Source: JAGLWP01 sp964444095 (GTDB lineage: Archaea > Nanobdellota > Nanobdellia > Pacearchaeales > GW2011-AR1). From it: 30,806 nt of DNA. The position numbers and the translations under genes were made by a program. Of this stretch, positions 6,909 through 14,507 are shown one piece after another (the stretch's first letter is position 1; each line of letters opens with the position of its first letter). The notes under the pieces were generated by a model. That model was not told the DNA's origin and did no database searches. It saw only the letters and a program-made list of their open reading frames with translations. The DNA lies in NCBI GenBank assembly GCA_964444095.1, contig CAYUEW010000006.1:1-30806 (forward strand), given 5' to 3'.

Positions 6909-7571
6909 TCAAATTTTTTCAAGGACAAAAATCGCATTTTTTATGTAATTTGCACTTCTCCAAGCCTGAGTCAGTTTAGATGCAGAAATTTTTTGATCTT
7001 TTCTTTTATTTTTTGGTAGAAAGGGAGAAGAGTCGTTGTAAAAATAATTTTCTCCTTCATAACCTGTGATAACGACAACGTGATTTACTTCGTCTGCATT
7101 TTTATTATTATATACGCTCTTTTCCCAATAAGAATTTTCTTTATAAAATGTTTTTGCTTTAATTCCCAAAATTACTGGAGTCCCTAGATTGAGGTATTTT
7201 TTAATTAAGGAAAAATTTCTATTTTTGTAAGTTTTTAAAATTCCTTGTTTTTCGGCCAACTTTATTTGTTTCTCCCAAGTTTCAAAGTATAATTCCATTT
7301 CTTTTCCTGCTCTTTTTATTTCTTTTAAATCTTTATTTTGCCAGGCAGTCATTTTATATCCTTCTTTTTTTAGTGCAAACATCACACTTGGAACGGTGCA
7401 GCCAAAAGATTTTCTTTTATTTCTTGGGTGGTGCATCTGGGCTTTTCTAAAAATCCCCCTCTGGTTTATTCTCTTCCCATAATATCTTAAAACCATAGCA
7501 ATAGTTGTCACGAAACAACTGTTTTGATTAAAATTTGTATAAGAAGGAACTTTAAGATGGACTTTTTTCAT
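6909..7571 (-). CDS. C39-like cysteine peptidase, cytosolic
   Basis: A papain-fold protein of the peptidase C39 / C39-like group. Seen in 220 residues: the N-terminal VPSYTNFNQNSCFVTT with Q16 (oxyanion) and C19 (nucleophile), a helix with AMVLRYYG, the EVNHVVVITGYEG strand with H164, and YNDSSPF with N179-D180 as the third catalytic position. The catalytic set is therefore complete. No signal peptide, ABC-transporter domain or membrane segment is present, so this is a stand-alone soluble enzyme; the substrate cannot be read from the sequence. It lies between DNA ligase and TBP with no obvious partner. Confidence 0.8.
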   Translation of the reverse strand: MKKVHLKVPSYTNFNQNSCFVTTIAMVLRYYGKRINQRGIFRKAQMHHPRNKRKSFGCTVPSVMFALKKEGYKMTAWQNKDLKEIKRAGKEMELYFETWEKQIKLAEKQGILKTYKNRNFSLIKKYLNLGTPVILGIKAKTFYKENSYWEKSVYNNKNADEVNHVVVITGYEGENYFYNDSSPFLPKNKRKDQKISASKLTQAWRSANYIKNAIFVLEKI

Positions 7572-7601
7572 ATTCTCAAATTGGTTTGAATCTATAAAAA
7601 T

Positions 7602-9311
7602 TTAACCATAATGCCAGTTTCTTTTTTGTTTCGCAAAATCTTTTTCAACTTCTTGTAATGTAGTAATTTCAGAGAGAGGTTTATCTGGACGAAGTGCTGT
7701 AAATCTCGGGAATCTTAGGGCCCAACCAGAATTATAATTTGGTGAGCGTTGAATTTCTTGGTATGTTACTGAAACAATAATCTTTGGTTTTATTTTTACA
7801 CTTTTACCTTTCTCTTCGGTGATTAATGGTTTTATTTTCTCAGTTAATTCTTCAAAAGAAATTCCTTGTTCTGATTTTTCTTTAATCCCAGTTCCAACTT
7901 TTCCTATTTCTAAGAATCTCTTTTTCTTGTCATCTTTGCAAGAAAGAATAAAACTAGATAACCAACCTGAACGTTTCCCTTTTCCATATTCTGCTCCTGT
8001 AATTACTAAATCTAAATCTCTTTCTTCGGGTTTTATCTTTAACATATGTCCAACCCGTCTTCCGGGTTGATATCCTGCTTTCAAATTTTTCATCATAATT
8101 CCCTCCTGATTATCTTTTAATGCTTTTTTATAAAATTCTTTTATTTTCTTTTCGTCACCTGTTATAATTTGTTTGGAATAAATTATTTTGTAGGGGTGTT
8201 GGGTTATAATTTTTCTTAAGAGAGCAGCTCTTTTTTCAAAAGGTTCGTCAATAACGGATTTACCATTATGATAAATAATGTCAAAAATATTTATCTCTAC
8301 AGGGAGTTCTTTTTGCAATCTTTCTATGTGATGCTTTCTTCTGATTCTTTGGCTTATGCTTTGGAAGGGTTTATACTCTTTTGTTTTTTTATCGAACCCA
8401 ACTGCTTCTGAATCAAGAATTGCTGAATCTGCTTTTACATATTTCCTTATATAATCAGTAACCTCTGGGAATTGTTTCGTGACGTTTTCCAAACTTCGCG
8501 TGAATAAAATTACTTCTTCTCCTTTTTTGTGAATTACTAATCTGAATCCGTCATATTTGTATTCTATGGCACAGGGTTTTCCAAGAGATTTAAGTCCTTC
8601 TTCGATGCTTTTAGCTTTTTGTGCTAACATTGTTTTAATGGGTTTTCCAACTTGAAGAGACACTTTATCTAATTCTTTTAGTTTCCCTTTTTTTGCTGTA
8701 TCAAAAACAACAGCTAAATCATTAGATTTATCAATTGCATGTTGGATTTTTTCTGAGGCTTTTTTTTGGTCGTCAAAAAATGCTTGTGCTAAGGATTCTC
8801 TGACTGTACCTTCCTGTACGCCAATTCGTAAATCTCCAATTAATGTTCTTACTAAATATAATGCTTCCAAGGGAGTTGCAGAAGTTAAGAGTTCTGTTAT
8901 TAAAGAAATTTTCTTGTTTACTGTGCCTTTTCCTTCTAATCCAGGAAGTTGCCGTAAATTTTCTAAAACTTTTTTTGTGGTTAAAATATGACTGTGTAAG
9001 GTAGATTGTTTTTTGTGGAGTGTAAGTTTTTCAGAAACCTTTCCTAAATCTCCGAGTGCTTTCCATTCTCGAACAATTTGATTTATCTCTGTTCCTGTTG
9101 CTTTCGAGATGGCTTTGATTGCTAATTGATTACTAATCCCAATCCTTCTTTCATCATATTCAGGATAAATATCTCCAAGAAGTAAATACATAATATCTTT
9201 ATCTTCATCTGAAATATATCTTAAGAATTTAGAAAGAATTTTTGTTTTCTCAAGGCGTTTTGTCGTAGAAGAAAGTTCGTTATATAACTCTGCAAGTTTT
9301 TGATACCTCAT
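7602..9311 (-). CDS. lig: ATP-dependent DNA ligase
   Basis: Seals nicks in replication and repair through a lysyl-AMP intermediate. The 569-residue protein has the archaeal three-domain layout: an N-terminal helical DNA-binding domain (about 1-215), an adenylation domain with motif I KYDGFR (nucleophile K252), motif III-like LDSEAVGF, motif IV EGIMMKN and motif V MLKIKPE, and a C-terminal OB fold that ends with LRFPRFTALRPDK. The length is normal for archaeal Lig. The ATG at 9311 follows the desulforedoxin stop by about 30 nt, so it may be transcribed with that pair. Confidence 0.97.
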   Translation of the reverse strand: MRYQKLAELYNELSSTTKRLEKTKILSKFLRYISDEDKDIMYLLLGDIYPEYDERRIGISNQLAIKAISKATGTEINQIVREWKALGDLGKVSEKLTLHKKQSTLHSHILTTKKVLENLRQLPGLEGKGTVNKKISLITELLTSATPLEALYLVRTLIGDLRIGVQEGTVRESLAQAFFDDQKKASEKIQHAIDKSNDLAVVFDTAKKGKLKELDKVSLQVGKPIKTMLAQKAKSIEEGLKSLGKPCAIEYKYDGFRLVIHKKGEEVILFTRSLENVTKQFPEVTDYIRKYVKADSAILDSEAVGFDKKTKEYKPFQSISQRIRRKHHIERLQKELPVEINIFDIIYHNGKSVIDEPFEKRAALLRKIITQHPYKIIYSKQIITGDEKKIKEFYKKALKDNQEGIMMKNLKAGYQPGRRVGHMLKIKPEERDLDLVITGAEYGKGKRSGWLSSFILSCKDDKKKRFLEIGKVGTGIKEKSEQGISFEELTEKIKPLITEEKGKSVKIKPKIIVSVTYQEIQRSPNYNSGWALRFPRFTALRPDKPLSEITTLQEVEKDFAKQKRNWHYG

Positions 9312-9341
9312 AAATTAAAGAATAATTAAAAGTTTTTAAGT

Positions 9342-9461
9342 TTACTCTTCTTGTAACTTCATGGGTTGTCCACAACAAACGAGTTCTCCTGCGCCCTCTT
9401 GTAAAACTTTTACAACATTTCCGCAGATTTCACATTTGTAAACTTGGTTTTTTTGTGTCAT
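9342..9461 (-). CDS. Desulforedoxin (39 aa, rubredoxin-like iron protein)
   Basis: A very short gene with four cysteines: C10-x2-C13 near the N-terminus and the adjacent pair C29-C30, the desulforedoxin arrangement. VYKCEICGNVVKVL and GELVCCGQPM read like the classic 36-residue protein, which binds one Fe(Cys)4 centre per chain and acts as an electron carrier; in other proteins the same fold is the N-terminal domain of desulfoferrodoxin (superoxide reductase). The neelaredoxin domain is absent here, so it would need a separate reductase partner. Its ATG overlaps the TGA of the DUF5661 gene by 4 nt (ATGA), indicating translational coupling. Confidence 0.92.
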   Translation of the reverse strand: MTQKNQVYKCEICGNVVKVLQEGAGELVCCGQPMKLQEE

Positions 9462-9724
9462 TTTAATAATTCTCCTTCTGCTTCTTTTTCCATTTTTTCC
9501 AATCTGTCGTAGTAGTCAGCAAATTCATTCAGGTGGGCTAAAGCTATTTTTCCAGTCATAATTGGGTCATCGTTTGTTACATTGGTGTGTGCATCCACTG
9601 TTCCATGTTCCAATTCAATATCCAGCCCCATTCTGAATTGGTCAACATCAAACTTGTCCCAGGTAATTCCAAGTTGTTCACCAATTTCTTTTGCTTCTTC
9701 TGAGGTAAATTTTTCTTTAGGCAT
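9458..9724 (-). CDS. DUF5661 family protein
   Basis: An 88-aa soluble protein recognised as DUF5661 from the order EEAKEIGEQLGITWDKFD, QFRMGLDIELEHGT, TNVTNDDPIMTGKIALAHL and DYYDRLEKME. The function is unknown. The conserved acidic and His residues (E-L-E-H, N-D-D, A-H-L) resemble a metal site, but this is inference. The gene is coupled by an ATGA overlap to the desulforedoxin gene downstream, which hints at a shared redox or metal role. It lies after the eL15 gene on the same strand with about 40 nt between. Confidence 0.85.
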   Translation of the reverse strand: MPKEKFTSEEAKEIGEQLGITWDKFDVDQFRMGLDIELEHGTVDAHTNVTNDDPIMTGKIALAHLNEFADYYDRLEKMEKEAEGELLK

Positions 9725-9764
9725 AAAATTATTACGAGAAAGATGTTTAATTAATTTTTGGAAA

Positions 9765-10337
9765 TTATTTTCCTCTTCTCTTACCTGCTCTTACACTTGG
9801 TCTTACTTTAGAGGTTGGATGTTTATTTCTTAACCCTCTTGATTTTTTGGCAGCAGATGTTAGGCCCCTCGCGGCTCTTTTTTTATTTGCATCTTTTCCA
9901 ATCCAGTTTATTGTTTTATCATTTTTAATTTCTGGTTTAGAAGGGTCAACCATAATAACTTCATAAAAATAATGGATACCATCTTTACCAATTAGATAAG
10001 AATTTAATACTTCTAATGTATTGTACTTTCGTCCTGCTCTTTGTTCGGCAATCCATTTGTAGTTCATTTTTAATGTCTTTCTGATTGTCATTCTTTTCCC
10101 TCTTCTTCCTTTGTTTGGTCTGGGTTTTTTATGTCCCCCTCTCTTTAATCTAACTCTGAAAATTACAAATCCTTTTTTGGCTTTATATCCTAATGCACGT
10201 GCCCTGTCTAATCTCAATGGTTTGTCTACTTTTGTGATAGCATCGGTTTTACGCCATTCAGTCATCCGTTCTCTAAGCACCTTTTTGTCTGGTTTTTTCC
10301 ATGCTTGTCTTATTTGATGATAAAATCCTTTTGTCAT
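9765..10337 (-). CDS. rpl15e: 50S ribosomal protein L15e (eL15)
   Basis: A large-subunit protein of archaea and eukaryotes that winds through 23S rRNA. All 190 residues align in character with the family: the N-terminal GFYHQIRQAWKKP, DRARALGYKAKKGFVIFRVR, the basic loop GGHKKPRPNKGRR, LEVLNSYLIGKDGIHYFYEVIMVDP and a basic C-terminal tail (RGLRNKHPTSKVRPS). The length is typical. It is divergently oriented from tRNA-Ile, and the 104-bp gap between them carries promoters for both. Confidence 0.98.
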   Translation of the reverse strand: MTKGFYHQIRQAWKKPDKKVLRERMTEWRKTDAITKVDKPLRLDRARALGYKAKKGFVIFRVRLKRGGHKKPRPNKGRRGKRMTIRKTLKMNYKWIAEQRAGRKYNTLEVLNSYLIGKDGIHYFYEVIMVDPSKPEIKNDKTINWIGKDANKKRAARGLTSAAKKSRGLRNKHPTSKVRPSVRAGKRRGK

Positions 10338-10409
10338 AGATTATTGAGAAAGAAATGCTTTTTAAAATTTGGGGTTTCATAACTTTTATAAATATCCCCT
10401 TTGTAACCT

Positions 10410-10417
10410 TTTTATAA
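10410..10417 (+). promoter_or_regulatory. TATA box for tRNA-Ile
   Basis: ttttataa lies 25-32 nt upstream of the first base of the mature tRNA. Another palindromic tttataaa at 10385-10392 is farther off and could serve either strand. Confidence 0.5.
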
Positions 10418-10441
10418 CTGAAATTTTAAATTCTGTTATAT

Positions 10442-10549
10442 GAGCCTGTAGTTCAGCCTGGTAGAACGCTGCTCTGATAATGGTTCGACTCTTTCGGGAG
10501 TTGGATATTGGTGAGGCAGAAGTCCACGGTTCAAATCCGTGCAGGCTCA
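10442..10549 (+). tRNA. tRNA-Ile (anticodon GAT) with a 34-nt intron
   Basis: The acceptor arms GAGCCTG and CAGGCTC pair perfectly with discriminator A. The D arm is GTTC/GAAC, the anticodon stem CTGCT/GGCAG and the T arm CACGG-TTCAAAT-CCGTG. The anticodon loop reads C-T-GAT-A, then is broken after position 37 by an intron at 10480-10513 and resumes with A38. CTGA before the 5' cut can pair with TTGG before the 3' cut (two G-U pairs), giving a bulge-helix-bulge for the archaeal splicing endonuclease. The intron itself folds through cgactc/gagttg. No CCA is encoded. The last base abuts the stop codon of the convergent gene. Confidence 0.93.
10480..10513 (+). other. Archaeal tRNA intron at canonical position 37/38
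   Basis: These 34 nt separate A37 from A38 of tRNA-Ile. Removing them restores a 7-base anticodon loop (CTGATAA) on a 5-bp stem. An internal hairpin cgactc-tttcgg-gagttg supports the fold. The ends could shift by a base or so if the bulge-helix-bulge is drawn differently. Confidence 0.85.
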
Positions 10550-11194
10550 TTAATCTTTAATTTCGAATTCCAAGGTTAATTTTTCTTTAGAAAAAAGATA
10601 ATCAATGATTGGAAAATTTATTGGGATGCTCTTAAAATAAGCTTGCTTTTTGCCAATGGCTTTTATTTCAATGCTACTCTCAAGTCTAAGTATTGAAATA
10701 TCTTTTAATCCATTTACCTCTGGAAGTTCTATATCATAGATTACTTTATCTGACAATCTTTTAATGCTGGTTTTCGGTTCTTCTTTTTTAAGTTCTGAAA
10801 ATTTTTTTAAATTTTCTTTAGAGAATTGCTCTGGCATTTTTTTTATTTGTTTTTTTATTTGCCCTATCGGATTTACTTTTATTTTTGTAGGATTATTCCC
10901 AGAAGTTGAAATGCTTATGCTCATTCCGTGTTTTTTTTCTTTTTCATCTGCACTTTTTTTTGGTTCATCAAGCATGCCATTCATTTGCTTCCCTAAATTT
11001 TTCATTAAAGAATTGAATATCATATTAAAACCAGGGGGTAATTGAAAATTATTTTTAGAAACTAAATCGTCTTTCCCAAGCATACCCCAGTCCCCTTGAT
11101 CAAAGTTTTCATCTGTGGCTCCACAATGGGGGCAAAACCGATAGTCTTCGCTAATCTTTTTTCCACATTTTTTACATACTCGCTTTTTGAACAT
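10550..11194 (-). CDS. Zinc ribbon plus HSP20/CS-like domain protein
   Basis: A 214-aa protein not assigned to a named family. Seen: an N-terminal zinc ribbon (C7, C10, C21, C24; the form KKCGKKI...CPHCG), a Gly/Met-rich and then Lys-rich low-complexity linker of about 95 residues, and a C-terminal ~75-residue beta domain (SDKVIYDIELPEVNGLKDISILRLESSIEIKA...EKLTLEFEI) with the strand rhythm of HSP20 / alpha-crystallin or CS domains. It may be a client-binding chaperone or adaptor (inference). Its stop codon touches the 3' base of tRNA-Ile with no spacer. Confidence 0.65.
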   Translation of the reverse strand: MFKKRVCKKCGKKISEDYRFCPHCGATDENFDQGDWGMLGKDDLVSKNNFQLPPGFNMIFNSLMKNLGKQMNGMLDEPKKSADEKEKKHGMSISISTSGNNPTKIKVNPIGQIKKQIKKMPEQFSKENLKKFSELKKEEPKTSIKRLSDKVIYDIELPEVNGLKDISILRLESSIEIKAIGKKQAYFKSIPINFPIIDYLFSKEKLTLEFEIKD

Positions 11195-11234
11195 AGCTTA
11201 ATTTATGTTTAACTTCATTTAAATAATTTTGCTG

Positions 11235-12611
11235 TTATTTGTCTCTTAAGTATTTTTTAATTGACATAATTTCATGAACTTCTTCTGATAAACTTGGTTT
11301 TAACTGTTTGAAAACCAAGTTCTTTAATGCCTTTTTCCCATCTAATCTTTCAGTTTTTCTTATTTCTTTTATTTTTGGAATCCAGATAAAAACAACAACC
11401 ATTCTCATTAGACCCCCTAGGAAGAAGATAAAGAATAATGGTGTTGTGAAACTTATTGTTAAATATTTTATGAGAATTGCTCCAAGTCCAGCACCTAAGA
11501 AAACACCGATACCAATTAATAGGTTATAATATGAAACTGCTAATCCTCTCTTTTGATCTTGGACATTATCATAAATGAAATTACTTGAAGAAAGATTAAA
11601 ACCTGCCCAGGAAATTCCGCTTACAAGCGAGGGAATAAGAACCATGTAAATAGGAGAAGGAGATAAAATCCATAAAATGGGGATAATCGGAATTAAAAGA
11701 GAGGTTATTGCTAAAACTTTATAATTTCCATATTTGTCTGCAAAATTCCCCCACAATCTTAAAACACTAATGGAAAAAACTGAACCTGCTAAAATTACAA
11801 CCATATAAATTATATAATTAAATTCTAAATATCTTAAAAGATAAACTGCAAGTAAAGGTGCTGAGATTGAACTTGCGAATGCGAGGAACGCTCTAAAGAG
11901 TGAAAATTTCCCAAAATTAGTTTTATTGCTTTTTTTCAAAAAATCCCAAAAGGAAAAATAATATCCTTTTTTTAATTTTATCTTGGGTTCATATTGTTGT
12001 TTGAAGGTGTGTCGTGACATCATTCTAAAAGTAAATGCTAGTGCAAAAAGGACAATAAATCCAAACATTGTCCAGCCTTGTTTTTTAAAGTAACTTAAAA
12101 AGACCGAAGCAAGCAGAGCTAAGGTTACAGAACTAAAACCAGTTAGAATATTTCTTTTAGAGAACCATCTTCCTCGGAATTTTGTATCTGTAATATCTCC
12201 TAACCAGGAAAACCATGCAGGCCCAACACTATATGCTGCGATCGTGAAAAGTGCAAAAAAGAATAAAAGAAAGAAGGGTAAGAAACTAACTAAAATTCCT
12301 TTGTAAAAAAGAAAAGCAATTGTTATTAATGGTATCCAGATTAGAGCTTCGAAAAGTACAGCTTTGAGAATTATTTTCTTTCTAGAATGTTTTTCGATGA
12401 GTCTTGAACTGACTGTTTGTGCTAAGGGGCCTAAAAGTCCGGAAATAGAACTTAAAAGTGCAACTGCAGAATTGCTTGCGTTTATTGCTATAGCAAAAGG
12501 AGAAATATAACTGTTACCAAAAGCACTACTTGCAGAAGCTAAAATCCCTTCTTTTATACTTAATCTCCTTGAACGGTGCTTTAGCTCTTTCTCTGAAATT
12601 TTTCTCACCAT
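11235..12611 (-). CDS. MFS transporter
   Basis: A membrane carrier of the major facilitator superfamily, 458 aa, with about twelve hydrophobic segments in two six-helix halves around a basic central loop (about 200-232). The MFS loop motif appears in degenerate form as GDITDTKFRGRWFSKRN (138-154) and GNFADKYGNYKVL (288-300). The substrate cannot be read. The N-terminus (KISEKELKHRSRRL) is basic and cytoplasmic, and the C-terminal ~45 residues form a charged cytoplasmic tail. It stands alone between the HSP20-like gene and tRNA-Gly. Confidence 0.88.
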   Translation of the reverse strand: MVRKISEKELKHRSRRLSIKEGILASASSAFGNSYISPFAIAINASNSAVALLSSISGLLGPLAQTVSSRLIEKHSRKKIILKAVLFEALIWIPLITIAFLFYKGILVSFLPFFLLFFFALFTIAAYSVGPAWFSWLGDITDTKFRGRWFSKRNILTGFSSVTLALLASVFLSYFKKQGWTMFGFIVLFALAFTFRMMSRHTFKQQYEPKIKLKKGYYFSFWDFLKKSNKTNFGKFSLFRAFLAFASSISAPLLAVYLLRYLEFNYIIYMVVILAGSVFSISVLRLWGNFADKYGNYKVLAITSLLIPIIPILWILSPSPIYMVLIPSLVSGISWAGFNLSSSNFIYDNVQDQKRGLAVSYYNLLIGIGVFLGAGLGAILIKYLTISFTTPLFFIFFLGGLMRMVVVFIWIPKIKEIRKTERLDGKKALKNLVFKQLKPSLSEEVHEIMSIKKYLRDK

Positions 12612-12676
12612 CTTTTAGATATATCGTTAAAGAGATATTTAAATTTGTTGGGTAAAATTAAGCTGTGGAGAATAAA

Positions 12677-12747
12677 TGCGCCAACCGGGGGTCGAACCCG
12701 GGTCACAAACTTGGGAAGCTTGTATACTGCCACTGTACTATTGACGC
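12677..12747 (-). tRNA. tRNA-Gly (anticodon CCC)
   Basis: On the minus strand GCGTCAA pairs with TTGGCGC (one G-U) and the discriminator is A. The anticodon stem CAAGC/GTTTG holds the loop TTCCCAA, giving anticodon CCC after U33, and the T arm is CCGGG-TTCGACC-CCCGG. There is no intron and no encoded CCA. The alternative anticodon TCC is rejected because shifting the loop breaks the stem. Confidence 0.92.
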
Positions 12748-12795
12748 TTGATATAAAATAATTAACTTTATTAATAATATTTGTGTTTTGTTCTT

Positions 12796-14166
12796 ATGGT
12801 AAAAAAGTTTTATGTTACAACTGCAATTGATTATGTGAATGCAAAGCCACATATTGGACATGCGTTTGAGAAAGTTTTAGCTGATGCTATAGCGCGGTGG
12901 AAAAAACAACAAGGAGAAAAAGTTTTCTTTTTGACTGGAACAGACGAAAACGCACAGAAAAATGTTGTGGTTGCGAAGGAAGAAGGAGTTCCCACAAAGA
13001 AGTTTGTGGATAGGAATTCTAAATTTTTTATTGATTTGTGTAAAAAGTTGAATGTGCAGTATGATAGATTTATTCGGACGACTGAAAAGGAGCACGAAAA
13101 AGTTGTGCAAAAGATTTTTAAGAAAGTTTATGATGCGGGGGATATTTACAAGGGGAAATATGAAGGATATTATTGCACTGGTTGCGAGGCGTTCATTACT
13201 GAGAGAGCGTTGGTTAATGGAAAGTGTCCTGAGCATGATAAAAAACCAGAATGGTTCTCAGAAGAAGCGTATTTTTTTAAGTTGAGCAAATATAAAAATA
13301 AATTGATTAAATTTGTTAAAGGATATATTATTCCAGATTCACGGAAGAAAGAAATTTTGTCAAGGTTGGAGAATGAAGAGTTGAGGGATTTATGTGTTTC
13401 TCGAATTGGGCTGGATTGGGGAATTGATTCACCGATTGATAAGAAATTTAAGATTTATGTTTGGTTTGATGCTTTGATTAATTATGTTACTGGAGCGAAT
13501 GGAAATTGGCCAGCAGATGTGCACGTAGTTGGAAAAGGGATTAATTGGTTTCACTCTGTTATTTGGCCAGCAATTTTAATGTCTGCGGGTTATGATTTGC
13601 CGAAAAATCTTTTGGTTCATGGATATCTAAATTTGAAAGGACAGAAAATTAGTAAGAGTTTGGGAAATACAATTGACCCTGTTGAACTTGTGGATAAATA
13701 TGGAGCAGATGCAGTTAGGTATGCTTTGCTTAGATGCTCTGTTTTTGAAGACTCAGATTTTTCAGAAGATATTTTGATAGAAAGGAATAACAGTGAACTG
13801 GCGAATAAGTTGGGAAATTTAGTTTCAAGAGTCGCAGGTTTGATTGAGAAGAACGGTATTGAAAAAAGTGAGAATAAACTTTTGAAAAAATTGAAAACAA
13901 AACAGATTGAGAAGTATTTTGAAAATTTTGAATTTGATAAAGCACTTAATGAAATATTTGCTTTTATTGATGTTTGTAATGAGTATGTTCAGAATAAGAA
14001 ACCTTGGGAAACCAAAGACAAAAAAGTTTTATTTGAATTAAAAGAAGCGATTTTGAAAATCGCGGATTTGCTTTTGCCTTTTATTCCAGAATCTGCCGAG
14101 AAGATTAAGAAACAATTCAGTGCCAAAAATATTAAAAAAGGAGAGATTTTGTTTAACAAAGTATAA
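12796..14166 (+). CDS. metG: Methionyl-tRNA synthetase, catalytic chain
   Basis: Charges tRNA-Met. It has 456 residues from the ATG at 12796 (MVKKFYVTTAIDYVNAKPHIGHA). A TTG 15 nt upstream would add five non-family residues and lies only a few bases after the A/T-rich promoter. Seen: HIGH at 19-22, a connective-peptide zinc knuckle (C127, C130, C144, H147), KISKS at 284-288 and an anticodon-binding helical domain at the end. The C-terminal EMAP-like tRNA-binding domain is missing from this chain but is encoded next door, with start and stop codons overlapping by one base (TAATG). Confidence 0.97.
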   Translation: MVKKFYVTTAIDYVNAKPHIGHAFEKVLADAIARWKKQQGEKVFFLTGTDENAQKNVVVAKEEGVPTKKFVDRNSKFFIDLCKKLNVQYDRFIRTTEKEHEKVVQKIFKKVYDAGDIYKGKYEGYYCTGCEAFITERALVNGKCPEHDKKPEWFSEEAYFFKLSKYKNKLIKFVKGYIIPDSRKKEILSRLENEELRDLCVSRIGLDWGIDSPIDKKFKIYVWFDALINYVTGANGNWPADVHVVGKGINWFHSVIWPAILMSAGYDLPKNLLVHGYLNLKGQKISKSLGNTIDPVELVDKYGADAVRYALLRCSVFEDSDFSEDILIERNNSELANKLGNLVSRVAGLIEKNGIEKSENKLLKKLKTKQIEKYFENFEFDKALNEIFAFIDVCNEYVQNKKPWETKDKKVLFELKEAILKIADLLLPFIPESAEKIKKQFSAKNIKKGEILFNKV

Positions 14167-14507
14167 TGGAAGGAATAGTTGAATTCAAGGACTGGGAAAA
14201 AGTTGATTTACGAGTTGCGCAGATAAAAAATGTTGAAGAAATTGAAGGTGCGGATAAACTTTGGAAATTGACTTTGGATGTTGGAGAAGAGATTGGAGAA
14301 AGAATTGTTTGTGCAGGATTGAAGCAACATTATTCTCAAAAAGATTTGAAGGGAAAGAAAATAATTTTATTTGTTAATTTAGCTCCGAGAAAAATGCGAG
14401 GTGTGGAAAGTCAAGGAATGATTTTAGCAGCAGTGAGTGAAGATGAAAGCAGAGTTATTTTAATTTCTTCAGAGAAGGATATTGAAGTCGGAAGCAAGGT
14501 TAGATAA
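14166..14507 (+). CDS. Stand-alone tRNA-binding domain (MetRS beta / Trbp111-like)
   Basis: A 113-aa OB fold of the EMAP-II/Arc1p/Trbp111 group: FKDWEKVDLRVAQIKNVEEIEGADKLWKL, then GERIVCAGLKQHYSQKDLKGKKIILFVNL and the diagnostic APRKMRGVESQGMILAA. In many organisms this domain is the C-terminus of MetRS and promotes dimerisation and non-specific tRNA binding. Here it is a separate protein whose ATG overlaps the metG stop by one base, so the two chains are very likely made together. It ends flush against the stop of the convergent minD gene. Confidence 0.95.
   Translation: MEGIVEFKDWEKVDLRVAQIKNVEEIEGADKLWKLTLDVGEEIGERIVCAGLKQHYSQKDLKGKKIILFVNLAPRKMRGVESQGMILAAVSEDESRVILISSEKDIEVGSKVR

Noticed and set aside
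9342..9461. Truncated desulfoferrodoxin (superoxide reductase)
   Set aside because: The frame ends cleanly just after the CC-GQPM segment, as in true desulforedoxin, and no remnant of the neelaredoxin domain follows before the ligase gene.
12677..12747. tRNA-Gly read with anticodon TCC
   Set aside because: Shifting the loop by one base breaks the 5-bp anticodon stem; only CCC leaves U33 and the stem intact.
12781..12795. TTG start for MetRS
   Set aside because: It would add five residues not typical of the family and is too near the A/T-rich promoter; the ATG at 12796 begins at the conserved N-terminus.
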